The notes beneath the pieces are model-generated. The model had not been told where the DNA came from, made no database searches, and saw nothing but the letters and a program-made list of their open reading frames with translations. The position numbers and the translations under genes were made by a program. A DNA stretch of 5,212 bases, from assembly GCA_029881615.1 (NCBI GenBank), contig JAOUMF010000200.1, positions 1 through 5,212 of the forward strand. Reading direction: 5' to 3'. Shown here piece by piece: positions 1-5,212 of the stretch (positions within the stretch are counted from its first letter, which is position 1; each line of letters opens with the position of its first letter). Source of the stretch: Alphaproteobacteria bacterium. GTDB lineage: Bacteria; Pseudomonadota; Alphaproteobacteria; UBA8366; JADFVY01.

Positions 1-452
1 GTGAGCGGGAAATCCTTGCGCAGCGGATGTCCCTCGAAACCGTAATCGGTGAGGATGCGGCGCAGATCGGGATGCTCGGCGAAAAAGACGCCATAAAGAT
101 CCCACACCTCGCGCTCGAACCAGTTGGCGGTGGGATAGAGCGGCGCGATGGACGGAACAGCCTGATCCTCGTCCACGCATACTTTCACGCGGATACGCTG
201 GTTATGGCTGACGCTCAGCAGATTATAAACCACCTCGAACCGCTGCTCGCGTTCCGGATAGTCCACACCGCACACATCGACCAGAATCTTGAACAGGCAT
301 TGCGAGTCGTCCCGCAAAAACCGCATTACCTTGCGCAGCGACTCGGGACGCGTGACCAGTACCAGCTCATCATTGATCAGCTTGTGTTTTTCCAGGTCAT
401 CGGCGATCAAGCCGGCGATGTAGTCGCCCAGATCTTTAAGTGCCTGATTCAT
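1..452 (-). CDS. nuoC: NADH-quinone oxidoreductase subunit C, 3' end missing
   Basis: This is the 30-kDa subunit of the hydrophilic arm of respiratory complex I, which helps hold the quinone-binding module on the cytoplasmic side of the membrane. The first 150 residues are visible. They begin [14 protein letters not shown] and end in the family signature at about residues 113-150 ([19 protein letters not shown], then [20 protein letters not shown]). The C-terminal part lies beyond the left edge; stand-alone NuoC proteins are usually about 200 residues. The ATG at 452-450 sits 6 bases after a weak GGAA ribosome site (462-459) and 14 bases after the nuoB stop, so the gene belongs to the nuoABC operon. 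Nothing in the visible part suggests a NuoCD fusion, but the junction is outside the window. The family assignment is secure. Confidence 0.96.
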   Translation of the reverse strand, partial: MNQALKDLGDYIAGLIADDLEKHKLINDELVLVTRPESLRKVMRFLRDDSQCLFKILVDVCGVDYPEREQRFEVVYNLLSVSHNQRIRVKVCVDEDQAVPSIAPLYPTANWFEREVWDLYGVFFAEHPDLRRILTDYGFEGHPLRKDFPL

Positions 453-466
453 AAGTTTTTCCGGTT

Positions 467-1027
467 TCAGCGGAACAATGTTTCGGTGCGGCGAATCTTC
501 TTTTGCAGCTGGAGAATTCCATAGACCAGCGCTTCCGCCGAAGGCGGGCAGCCAGGCACATAAATATCCACCGGCAAAATCCGGTCGCAGCCACGCACGA
601 CCGAGTAGGAATAATGGTAATAACCGCCGCCATTCGCGCAGGAACCCATGGAAATCACCCAGCGCGGCTCGGCCATCTGGTCGTAAACCTTACGCAGCGC
701 GGGCGCCATCTTGTTGGTCACCGTACCCGCCACGATCAGCACATCGGACTGACGGGGCGAGGCGCGCACAACAACCCCGAATCGGTCGAGATCGTATCGC
801 GGCATATAGGCATGAATCATTTCAACGGCGCAGCAGGCCAACCCGAAGGTCATCGGCCACATCGATCCCGTGCGCCCCCAGTTGGCCGCCCAGTCGATAA
901 CGCCGGCAGCCGAGGTCAGCAGGAATCCCTTGTCATTGAGTTCGTCGCCCAAGGTTTTGGTCAGGCCTTCGGGAGTCGTCCCCTGGTCCAGCACCAATCC
1001 GGTGGCGGTGTTGTCGCTCACTCCCAT
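467..1027 (-). CDS. nuoB: NADH-quinone oxidoreductase subunit B (N2 cluster subunit)
   Basis: NuoB carries cluster N2, the last [4Fe-4S] cluster before quinone in complex I. With the chosen start the protein has 186 residues. The N2 ligands are visible as the tandem cysteines C65-C66 in GLACCAVEM, then C130 in [11 protein letters not shown] and C160 in [12 protein letters not shown]. The quinone-site region [10 protein letters not shown] and the stretch [17 protein letters not shown] are also typical of the family. The start is chosen at the ATG at 1027 because a GGGGG (1039-1035) lies 7 bases upstream and the N-terminus becomes MGVSDN. An in-frame ATG at 1048 would add seven residues (MAHGGPG) but has no evident ribosome site. 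The 1027 start overlaps the nuoA stop by 10 bases, which suggests translational coupling. The identity is certain; only the start is open. Confidence 0.97.
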   Translation of the reverse strand: MGVSDNTATGLVLDQGTTPEGLTKTLGDELNDKGFLLTSAAGVIDWAANWGRTGSMWPMTFGLACCAVEMIHAYMPRYDLDRFGVVVRASPRQSDVLIVAGTVTNKMAPALRKVYDQMAEPRWVISMGSCANGGGYYHYSYSVVRGCDRILPVDIYVPGCPPSAEALVYGILQLQKKIRRTETLFR

Positions 1028-1383
1028 TCCAGGGCCCCCATGCGCCATTCATAGATAAAGCCGATCAGGAAAACCGCCAGAAACACCACCAACGACCAGA
1101 ACCCGAAAATGCCCAGATGCCCGTTAGCCACGACATACGGATACAAAAAGGCCAGATCGAGATCGATAACGATGAAAAGGATGGCAACGAGATAGAACCT
1201 TACGTCGAAGCGCTGACGCGCATCGTCGAAGGCATCGAACCCGCATTCATAAGCTGACAGTTTTTCGGAGTCGGGATTCTGCCTGGCAATGAGCCAACTG
1301 AGAATTGGCAGCACCACGGCTATGACAATCGCGATCACCAGAAACACGAGGATCGCCAGATATTCGCGCAGCAAATCTTCCAT
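1018..1383 (-). CDS. nuoA: NADH-quinone oxidoreductase subunit A
   Basis: This is a small membrane subunit of complex I (ND3 homologue) at the junction of the membrane and peripheral arms, near the quinone cavity. It has 121 residues, the usual length. Three hydrophobic segments are visible at about residues 8-33, 62-84 and 92-112. The conserved loop contains [14 protein letters not shown] with C47, the counterpart of the ND3 loop cysteine, followed by [12 protein letters not shown]. The second helix has acidic residues D74 and D76 (VIDLDLAFL), where the family usually reads FDLE or FDVE; this is a conservative change. The start at 1383-1381 follows an AAAGG ribosome site 7 bases upstream (AGG at 1393-1391). 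The same frame stays open upstream to 1587, but that extension does not look like NuoA. It is the first gene of the operon and its end overlaps nuoB. Confidence 0.96.
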   Translation of the reverse strand: MEDLLREYLAILVFLVIAIVIAVVLPILSWLIARQNPDSEKLSAYECGFDAFDDARQRFDVRFYLVAILFIVIDLDLAFLYPYVVANGHLGIFGFWSLVVFLAVFLIGFIYEWRMGALEWE

Positions 1384-1456
1384 GGAGTGACCTTTGGATG
1401 CCTCGCTAGTCAAGCTAGAATCGAATTGCCGAATGGAGAACCCCAACGGCGGCGGC

Positions 1457-1484
1457 ACTATAAGACTCCATGCTGCCATTGCAA
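1457..1484 (-). promoter_or_regulatory. candidate sigma-70 promoter of the nuo operon
   Basis: Read on the minus strand, TTGCAA (1484-1479) and TATAGT (1462-1457) are separated by 16 bases. The -10 matches the TATAAT consensus at five of six positions and the -35 matches TTGACA at four of six. Transcription would start near 1450 and leave a leader of roughly 67 bases before the nuoA ATG. It is the best hexamer pair I found upstream of nuoA. It is a prediction from consensus only. Confidence 0.4.
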
Positions 1485-1590
1485 AGGTGATTTTGGCGGT
1501 GTTTCCCCAATGTTCGCAAAGAAATTGCTGCACTGCGACAATTTGCGTGCGGGACTGGCGGTCCGTGCCCACCGGCACTAGAATCAAATC

Positions 1591-1890
1591 ATGCCAAAGA
1601 AAAAATCATGCGGCGCCGGCCCACCGATATTGTATGGGCTTTTGGGTTTCAGCCACGGTTGGGCCCGCATCCTCACGGTCATGAGTCCGCAAGGAATCGC
1701 CGCGACAATCGCCACGATACAGCCAGGCGAGGGAACCAGACTGCAGGCCGATGAAGGGACGTTGCCGCAATATCACGAACGGCGCGAGGGAGCCCTGGAC
1801 AAACTGGCCGCCGAACACGGAATCGCTGTTCTGACAAAACCGGAATGGGATGCGCGAAAGCAACAGTTCGGCGACGCTATATATAAATAG
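1591..1890 (+). CDS. doubtful small ORF, hypothetical protein
   Basis: This ORF of 99 codons runs from ATG to TAG and I do not recognise it. The N-terminal part (residues 1-30, [16 protein letters not shown] onward) has mixed composition and a short hydrophobic stretch. From about residue 31 it reads more like a soluble protein: residues 52-65 are rich in charge and the end resembles an amphipathic helix ([20 protein letters not shown]). Against it: no Shine-Dalgarno-like sequence precedes either the ATG at 1591 or the internal ATG at 1681. Third-codon positions are less biased to G and C than in aorB. A 125-codon frame is also open on the opposite strand over almost the same bases. It could be a small protein, the decayed end of a former gene, or chance. 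Confidence 0.25.
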   Translation: MPKKKSCGAGPPILYGLLGFSHGWARILTVMSPQGIAATIATIQPGEGTRLQADEGTLPQYHERREGALDKLAAEHGIAVLTKPEWDARKQQFGDAIYK

Positions 1891-1904
1891 CCGCCATGCC
1901 AGTC

Positions 1905-1945
1905 CCAGGCGTTTCATTCCGCCGGCAATCGACCCGACCGCCTGG
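1905..1945. repeat. loose 7-bp inverted repeat
   Basis: CCAGGCG (1905-1911) and its exact complement CGCCTGG (1939-1945) are separated by 27 bases. No T-run follows on either side, so it is not a convincing terminator. It lies about 70 bases upstream of the candidate aor promoter and might be a distal regulator half-site pair, but a repeat of this length can arise by chance in GC-rich DNA. Confidence 0.2.
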
Positions 1946-2010
1946 CCGGAGAGTTTCAGATAAAATTTCACTCCATTAAACAAGATTGAACTCGCCAGCG
2001 ACGCGGCGGA

Positions 2011-2039
2011 TTGCTAACGTCCCCGACGAGAGTTTTAAT
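2011..2039 (+). promoter_or_regulatory. candidate sigma-70 promoter of the aor operon
   Basis: TTGCTA (2011-2016) and TTTAAT (2034-2039) are spaced by 17 bases. The -10 agrees with TATAAT at five of six positions and the -35 with TTGACA at four of six. Transcription would start near 2046, giving a leader of about 36 bases that contains the GGAGG before the aorA TTG. If this is right, the in-frame TTG at 1986 lies upstream of the transcript and cannot be the start codon. A perfect palindrome overlaps the -10 and the predicted start point. Confidence 0.4.
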
Positions 2040-2055
2040 CGCGGTAAACCGCGAT
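2038..2055. promoter_or_regulatory. palindromic operator candidate (8+2+8 bp)
   Basis: The 18 bases ATCGCGGT-AA-ACCGCGAT form a perfect inverted repeat with a 2-base centre. They overlap the last two bases of the candidate -10 and cover the predicted transcription start, where a dimeric repressor would block initiation. As RNA the same bases could form a 7-bp GC-rich stem with a TAAA loop in the leader, ending 16 bases before the GGAGG. The symmetry is seen directly; the operator role is inferred. The sequence does not resemble an FNR/CRP box (TTGAT-N4-ATCAA). Confidence 0.5.
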
Positions 2056-2071
2056 GCGACAGTCCAGATAC

Positions 2072-2076
2072 GGAGG
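2072..2076 (+). promoter_or_regulatory. ribosome binding site deciding the aorA start
   Basis: A full GGAGG lies 5 bases before the TTG at 2082. It is the only strong Shine-Dalgarno sequence in front of any in-frame start of this reading frame. The next TTG codons (2094, 2097) are too far away, and the TTG at 1986 has no ribosome site. Confidence 0.75.
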
Positions 2077-2081
2077 CGGAA

Positions 2082-2555
2082 TTGCAGAAATCATTGTTGA
2101 TCGATCCACAGAAGTGCACCAGTTGCCTGCAGTGCGAAATGGCCTGTTCGGCCGAACATACGGGCGCGTTCAATCCAGCGCGTTCGCGCATCAAGATTTT
2201 CGAATTCGAACATGGCGCACGTTCCATTCCCTATACCTGCACGCAGTGCGCCGAAGCCTGGTGCCTGCATGCCTGCCCGGTGGAGGCGATCACCAAGAAC
2301 ATGGAGACCGGCGCGATGGAGGTGAACGAAACCACCTGCGTCGGCTGCAAGGTCTGCACCATCGCCTGCCCCTTCGGCACGATCAATTACAATCCCGACA
2401 CCGGCAAGGTCGCCAAATGCGATCTCTGCAGCGGCGATCCGCAATGCGCGGACGCCTGCCCGACCGGCGCCATCACCTACGTCGACGCGGGATGGACCGG
2501 ATATGACCGCATGCAGGAATGGGCCGTGCGCACGCATGCCCAGACCCAGGCCTGA
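2082..2555 (+). CDS. aorA: AorA-type polyferredoxin, electron-transfer subunit of aldehyde oxidoreductase
   Basis: This is a cytoplasmic iron-sulfur protein of 157 residues in the DmsB/HycB-like 4Fe-4S family. It has exactly 16 cysteines in four groups: C12/15/18/22 (CTSCLQCEMAC), C53/56/61/65, C86/89/92/96 (CVGCKVCTIAC) and C113/116/122/126. That is enough for four [4Fe-4S] clusters with no cysteine left over. It has no signal peptide or membrane segment. The next genes encode the AOR catalytic subunit and an FAD oxidoreductase, so it fits AorA of the Aromatoleum aromaticum AorABC complex, which wires AorB to AorC. The start is a TTG behind GGAGG and gives MQKSLLIDPQKCTSCLQC, with the first cluster motif close to the N-terminus as is usual. 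An upstream in-frame TTG at 1986 would add 32 residues, including an extra cysteine, that do not resemble the family and span the palindrome. The gene ends 14 bases before aorB. Confidence 0.88.
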   Translation: MQKSLLIDPQKCTSCLQCEMACSAEHTGAFNPARSRIKIFEFEHGARSIPYTCTQCAEAWCLHACPVEAITKNMETGAMEVNETTCVGCKVCTIACPFGTINYNPDTGKVAKCDLCSGDPQCADACPTGAITYVDAGWTGYDRMQEWAVRTHAQTQA

Positions 2556-2561
2556 GAGGAG
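2556..2561 (+). promoter_or_regulatory. ribosome binding site of aorB
   Basis: GAGGAG directly follows the aorA stop codon and lies 8 bases before the ATG at 2570. It decides the aorB start against an in-frame ATG at 2519 that would overlap aorA by 37 bases. Confidence 0.75.
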
Positions 2562-2569
2562 ATAGAATC

Positions 2570-4402
2570 ATGGGATGGCAAAAACAAATCCTTCGCGTAA
2601 ACCTGACCAAGGGCACGGCCGAGATCGAGCCGCTGAACATGGAATGGGCTCACGATTATCTGGGCGAGCGCGGCCTGGCGACCAAATATCTGTATGAGGG
2701 CATGGATCCCAAGACGGACCCGATGGCCCCCGAAAATATGCTGATCTTCGCCACCGGGCCGCTGACCGGCACCATGGCCTCGACCAGCGGCCGTTATGCG
2801 GTGGTTACCAAGGGACCGCTGACCAACGCGATCGCCTGTTCCAATTCCGGCGGCAAGTTCGGCGCGGAAATGAAATTCGCCGGCTACGACATGATCATCC
2901 TGGAAGGCAAATCGCCGAAACCGGTCTATCTGCACATCATCGACGATCAGATCGAGATTCTGCCGGCCGACGATATCTGGGGCACCAGCGTCTGGAATAC
3001 CGAGGAACATATCAAGTCGAAGCACCAGAACCCGCTGTTGAAGGTCGCCTCGATCGGCGAGGCCGGCGAAAAGGGCGCGCGTTACGCCTGTATCGTCAAC
3101 GACCTGCACCGCGCGGCCGGGCGTTCCGGCGTCGGCGCCGTCATGGGATCGAAAAACCTGAAGGCTATCGCGGTGCACGGCACCAAGGGCGTGCGGGTCA
3201 AGGACCCCAAGGCCTTCATGAAAGCGGTCAAGGAAACCCATGCGCTGCTGGCCGACAATTCGGGCCGCAAGGGACTGACCGAGCTTGGCACCAACGACAT
3301 GATCGATGCCATGCAGGAATTCGGCGGACTGCCGACCAAGAACTTCAACGAGGTCCAGTTCGAGGGCACCAGCAAGATCAACCCCGCCGCGGCCGCCGCG
3401 GTAGGCCCGGACGGGCACAAGAACCTGCTGACCAACAAGGCCTGTTTCGGCTGCACCATCGCCTGCGGGCGCATCGCCCATATCCATGGCGAGCATTTCT
3501 CGATCGTCAACAAGCCGGAATACCGGCATGCCTCGGGCGGGTTGGAATACGAGACCGCCTATGCCTTCGGGCCGATGCTGAAGGTCGACGATATCGATGC
3601 CCTGACCTACGCCGCCTTCTCGACCAACGAGCACGGGCTGGACCCGATCTCGTTCGGCGCAACCCTGGCCGCGGCCATGGAGCTGTACGAGATGGGGGTC
3701 ATCACCAAGGACGACACCGACGGCGTCGATCTCAGCTTCGGCAATGCCGAGGCGCTGACCATCATGGCCGACAAGACCGGGAAATACGAGGGCTTCGGCC
3801 AGATCCTGGCCATGGGCTCCAAACTGATGTGCGAAAAATACGGGCATCCCGAACTGTCGATGTCGGTGAAGGGCCAGGAATTCGCGGGATACGACTCGCG
3901 CGCCCTGCAGGGCATGGGCCTGGGCTTCGCCACCAGCAACCGCGGCGCCTGCCATCTGAAGCATGACGTGTTCGCCGAGGACATGGAGGATCAGACCGGC
4001 AAGGGCAAGGTCGAGCCCTGCAAGAACTCGCAGGACAAGATTGCGATGATCGACTCGAGCGGGCTGTGTCTGTTCACCACCTGCGCCTGGGACACTCCGG
4101 AGTTCCAGAAACAGATTGCCGCCGCCTGCGAGGGCGACGACTGGACCGTGGAACGGCTGATCGAAGTCGGCGAGCGCGTCTGGAATCTGGAGCGTATGTA
4201 TAACCTGGAAGCCGGCTTGACCGCGGCCGACGACACCCTGCCCAAGCGTCTGCTGGAGACCCCGGCGCCGTCGGGAACGGCCAAGGGCCATGTCAGCGAA
4301 CTGCCAACGATGCTGCCTGAATATTACGAGTATCGGGGCTGGACCAAGGATGGCGAGCCGACCACCCAGACATTGAGCCGCCTGGGCCTCGAGTCGCGAT
4401 GA
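2570..4402 (+). CDS. aorB: aldehyde:ferredoxin oxidoreductase family catalytic subunit (tungsten-pterin)
   Basis: This is the catalytic subunit of a tungsten-dependent aldehyde oxidoreductase. The family oxidises aldehydes to carboxylic acids in the cytoplasm, and the Aromatoleum-type enzymes can also reduce acids. At 610 residues it has the usual AOR length. The N-terminal AFOR domain (about 1-205) ends in RSGVGAVMGSKNLKAIAV (185-202). The [4Fe-4S] ligands are C292, C295 and C299 (CFGCTIAC) plus C500. The two pterin-binding motifs are NEHGLD (353-358, Asn in place of the first Asp of DxxGL[CD]) and DSSGLC (495-500). E328 in LEYETA and H462 in NRGACHLKH probably correspond to the active-site Glu and His known from Pyrococcus AOR; this mapping is by motif, not alignment. 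The start at 2570 is fixed by GAGGAG and by the typical N-terminus MGWQKQILRVNLT. The stop overlaps aorC in ATGA. The sequence cannot tell the natural substrate, nor prove tungsten over molybdenum. Confidence 0.95.
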   Translation: MGWQKQILRVNLTKGTAEIEPLNMEWAHDYLGERGLATKYLYEGMDPKTDPMAPENMLIFATGPLTGTMASTSGRYAVVTKGPLTNAIACSNSGGKFGAEMKFAGYDMIILEGKSPKPVYLHIIDDQIEILPADDIWGTSVWNTEEHIKSKHQNPLLKVASIGEAGEKGARYACIVNDLHRAAGRSGVGAVMGSKNLKAIAVHGTKGVRVKDPKAFMKAVKETHALLADNSGRKGLTELGTNDMIDAMQEFGGLPTKNFNEVQFEGTSKINPAAAAAVGPDGHKNLLTNKACFGCTIACGRIAHIHGEHFSIVNKPEYRHASGGLEYETAYAFGPMLKVDDIDALTYAAFSTNEHGLDPISFGATLAAAMELYEMGVITKDDTDGVDLSFGNAEALTIMADKTGKYEGFGQILAMGSKLMCEKYGHPELSMSVKGQEFAGYDSRALQGMGLGFATSNRGACHLKHDVFAEDMEDQTGKGKVEPCKNSQDKIAMIDSSGLCLFTTCAWDTPEFQKQIAAACEGDDWTVERLIEVGERVWNLERMYNLEAGLTAADDTLPKRLLETPAPSGTAKGHVSELPTMLPEYYEYRGWTKDGEPTTQTLSRLGLESR

Positions 4403-5212
4403 AACATGTGGTTCTAGGCGCGGGGCCGGCCGGGGTTATCGCCGCGGAAACCCTGCGCCGTACCGACCCCGGCAGTTCCGTCACGCTGATTCGCGGCGAG
4501 GCGGAACCGCCCTATTCCCGCATGGCCCTGCCCTATCTTCTGGCGGAGAATATCGGCGAGGACGGGACTCATCTGCGCCACGGCGACGGCCACTACGATT
4601 CGCTCGGCATAAAGGTGGTCCAGGGTCGCGCGGCTTCGGTCTCGCCGGACAAGGGCGTGGTGACGCTGGAGGACGGCGAGAGCGTTCCCTATGACCGCCT
4701 GCTGATCGCTACCGGCTCGCGCCCTGCCCGTCCCCCCGTGCCCGGCATGGATCTGCCCGGCGTGGAAAGCTGCTGGACCCTGGAAGACGCCAGGCGAATC
4801 GCGGCGGGCACGAAATCCGGATCGAAGGTAATTCTGATGGGTGCCGGATTCATCGGCTGCATCGTGCTGGAGGCCCTGGCGACGCGCGGTGTCGAACTCA
4901 CCGTCGTCGAGATGGAAGACCGCATGCTGCCGCGCATGATGGACGATGCCGGCGCCGCCATGATCAAGCGCTGGTGCGAGGCGAAAGGCGTGACGGTTCT
5001 GACCTCGACGGCCGTGAAATCGGTCGAGTCGGCGGGCAAGGGATTCAAACTCGATATCGGCGGCAAATCGGTTGACGCCGATCTGGTGGTCTGCGCCACC
5101 GGCGTACGCCCCAATATCGAATTCCTGGAAGGCAGCGGCATCGCGACCGACCAGGGAATTCTGGTCGATAATCGCCTGCGGACGAATATCGCGGGCATTC
5201 ATGCGGCCGGCG
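4399..5212 (+). CDS. aorC: FAD/NAD(P)-dependent oxidoreductase, AorC-like, 3' end missing
   Basis: This is a flavoprotein of the pyridine nucleotide-disulfide oxidoreductase superfamily; 271 codons are visible and the rest lies beyond the right edge. The N-terminal FAD-binding motif is GAGPAG (7-12), followed by PPYSRMALPYLL (37-48), the LLIATGSRP segment (101-109), a second dinucleotide motif GAGFIG (148-153) and ATGVRPN (233-239). The second Rossmann motif is followed by an acidic residue, E171 in LTVVEMEDR, which favours NAD(H) over NADP(H). The GD motif that completes FAD binding should follow shortly after the window ends. The ATG overlaps the aorB stop (ATGA), and no clear Shine-Dalgarno is present, so translation is probably coupled. 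By position and family it is the NAD+-reducing AorC subunit. NADH:rubredoxin or ferredoxin reductases share the fold, so the name rests on the operon context. Confidence 0.88.
   Translation, partial: MKHVVLGAGPAGVIAAETLRRTDPGSSVTLIRGEAEPPYSRMALPYLLAENIGEDGTHLRHGDGHYDSLGIKVVQGRAASVSPDKGVVTLEDGESVPYDRLLIATGSRPARPPVPGMDLPGVESCWTLEDARRIAAGTKSGSKVILMGAGFIGCIVLEALATRGVELTVVEMEDRMLPRMMDDAGAAMIKRWCEAKGVTVLTSTAVKSVESAGKGFKLDIGGKSVDADLVVCATGVRPNIEFLEGSGIATDQGILVDNRLRTNIAGIHAAG

Larger units (their letters stand above)
1384..2081. other. divergent intergenic region between nuo and aor operons
   Basis: About 700 bases separate the start codons of nuoA (leftward) and aorA (rightward). The region is visibly richer in A and T than the flanking genes, with AT tracts near 1591-1610, 1877-1890 and 1960-1990. 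It contains the candidate nuoA promoter, one doubtful ORF (1591-1890), a loose dyad (1905-1945), and the candidate aor promoter with its palindrome. I saw no tRNA, no CRISPR-like repeats, no transposase fragment and no intrinsic terminator with a T-run. None would be needed between divergent operons unless the small ORF is real. Confidence 0.7.

Noticed and set aside
27..524. Open frame of 165 codons on the plus strand
   Set aside because: It is the antisense shadow of nuoC and the end of nuoB, whose minus-strand products carry clear complex I motifs.
503..1054. Open frame of 183 codons on the plus strand
   Set aside because: It lies wholly opposite nuoB and has an Arg/His-rich composition typical of a GC-rich shadow frame.
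1405..1418. Direct repeat GCTAG-TCAA-GCTAG upstream of nuoA
   Set aside because: The 5-base units are too short to support a regulatory site, and the TTGACT inside it is too close to the nuoA start to act as a -35.
1565..1578. Small hairpin GTGCC-CACC-GGCAC
   Set aside because: It has a stem of only 5 bp and no T-run on either side, so it does not qualify as a terminator and is probably chance.
1877..1890. AT-rich CTATATATAAATAG as a -10 element
   Set aside because: No acceptable -35 hexamer lies at the right distance on either strand, and it coincides with the end of the doubtful ORF.
1606..1983. Minus-strand open frame of 125 codons in the intergenic region
   Set aside because: It has no ribosome site, a patchy composition and no domain, and it overlaps another equally weak frame.
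2477..4291. Very long minus-strand open frame (604 codons)
   Set aside because: It is antisense to aorB, with high Gly/His/Gln content and no recognisable motif. The plus-strand frame holds the AOR motifs and ribosome site. Long antisense frames are expected where third positions are rich in G and C.
4414..5202. Minus-strand open frame of 262 codons
   Set aside because: It is antisense to aorC, which has both Rossmann motifs in the plus frame.

Overview
The window comes from a GC-rich proteobacterium, most likely an alphaproteobacterium. The evidence is a separate (unfused) nuoC in the order nuoA-nuoB-nuoC, with NuoA and NuoB sequences of the proteobacterial/mitochondrial complex I type. The taxonomic call is inference; no marker gene settles it.

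Left part (1-1383, minus strand): the start of a respiratory complex I operon, read right to left as nuoA, nuoB and the first 150 codons of nuoC, which runs off the left edge. nuoA and nuoB overlap, and nuoB and nuoC are 14 bases apart. A candidate sigma-70 promoter for nuoA lies at 1457-1484.

Middle (1384-2081): about 700 bases between the two divergent operons. It holds a doubtful 99-codon ORF (1591-1890), a loose 7-bp dyad (1905-1945), and a promoter-like element (2011-2039). A perfect 8+8 bp inverted repeat (2038-2055) overlaps the predicted -10 and start of transcription of the right-hand operon, the classic place for a repressor operator.

Right part (2082-5212, plus strand): a tightly packed three-gene operon that matches the AorABC type of tungsten aldehyde oxidoreductase known from Aromatoleum aromaticum. 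aorA encodes a polyferredoxin with exactly 16 cysteines (four [4Fe-4S] clusters). aorB encodes the catalytic W-pterin/[4Fe-4S] subunit. aorC encodes an FAD/NAD(H)-dependent oxidoreductase and is cut by the right edge. In the working model, AorB oxidises aldehydes to carboxylic acids (or runs the reverse), AorA carries the electrons, and AorC passes them to NAD+. The NADH can then feed the complex I encoded next door. The aorA start is best placed at a TTG at 2082 behind a GGAGG, not at the longer in-frame TTG at 1986.
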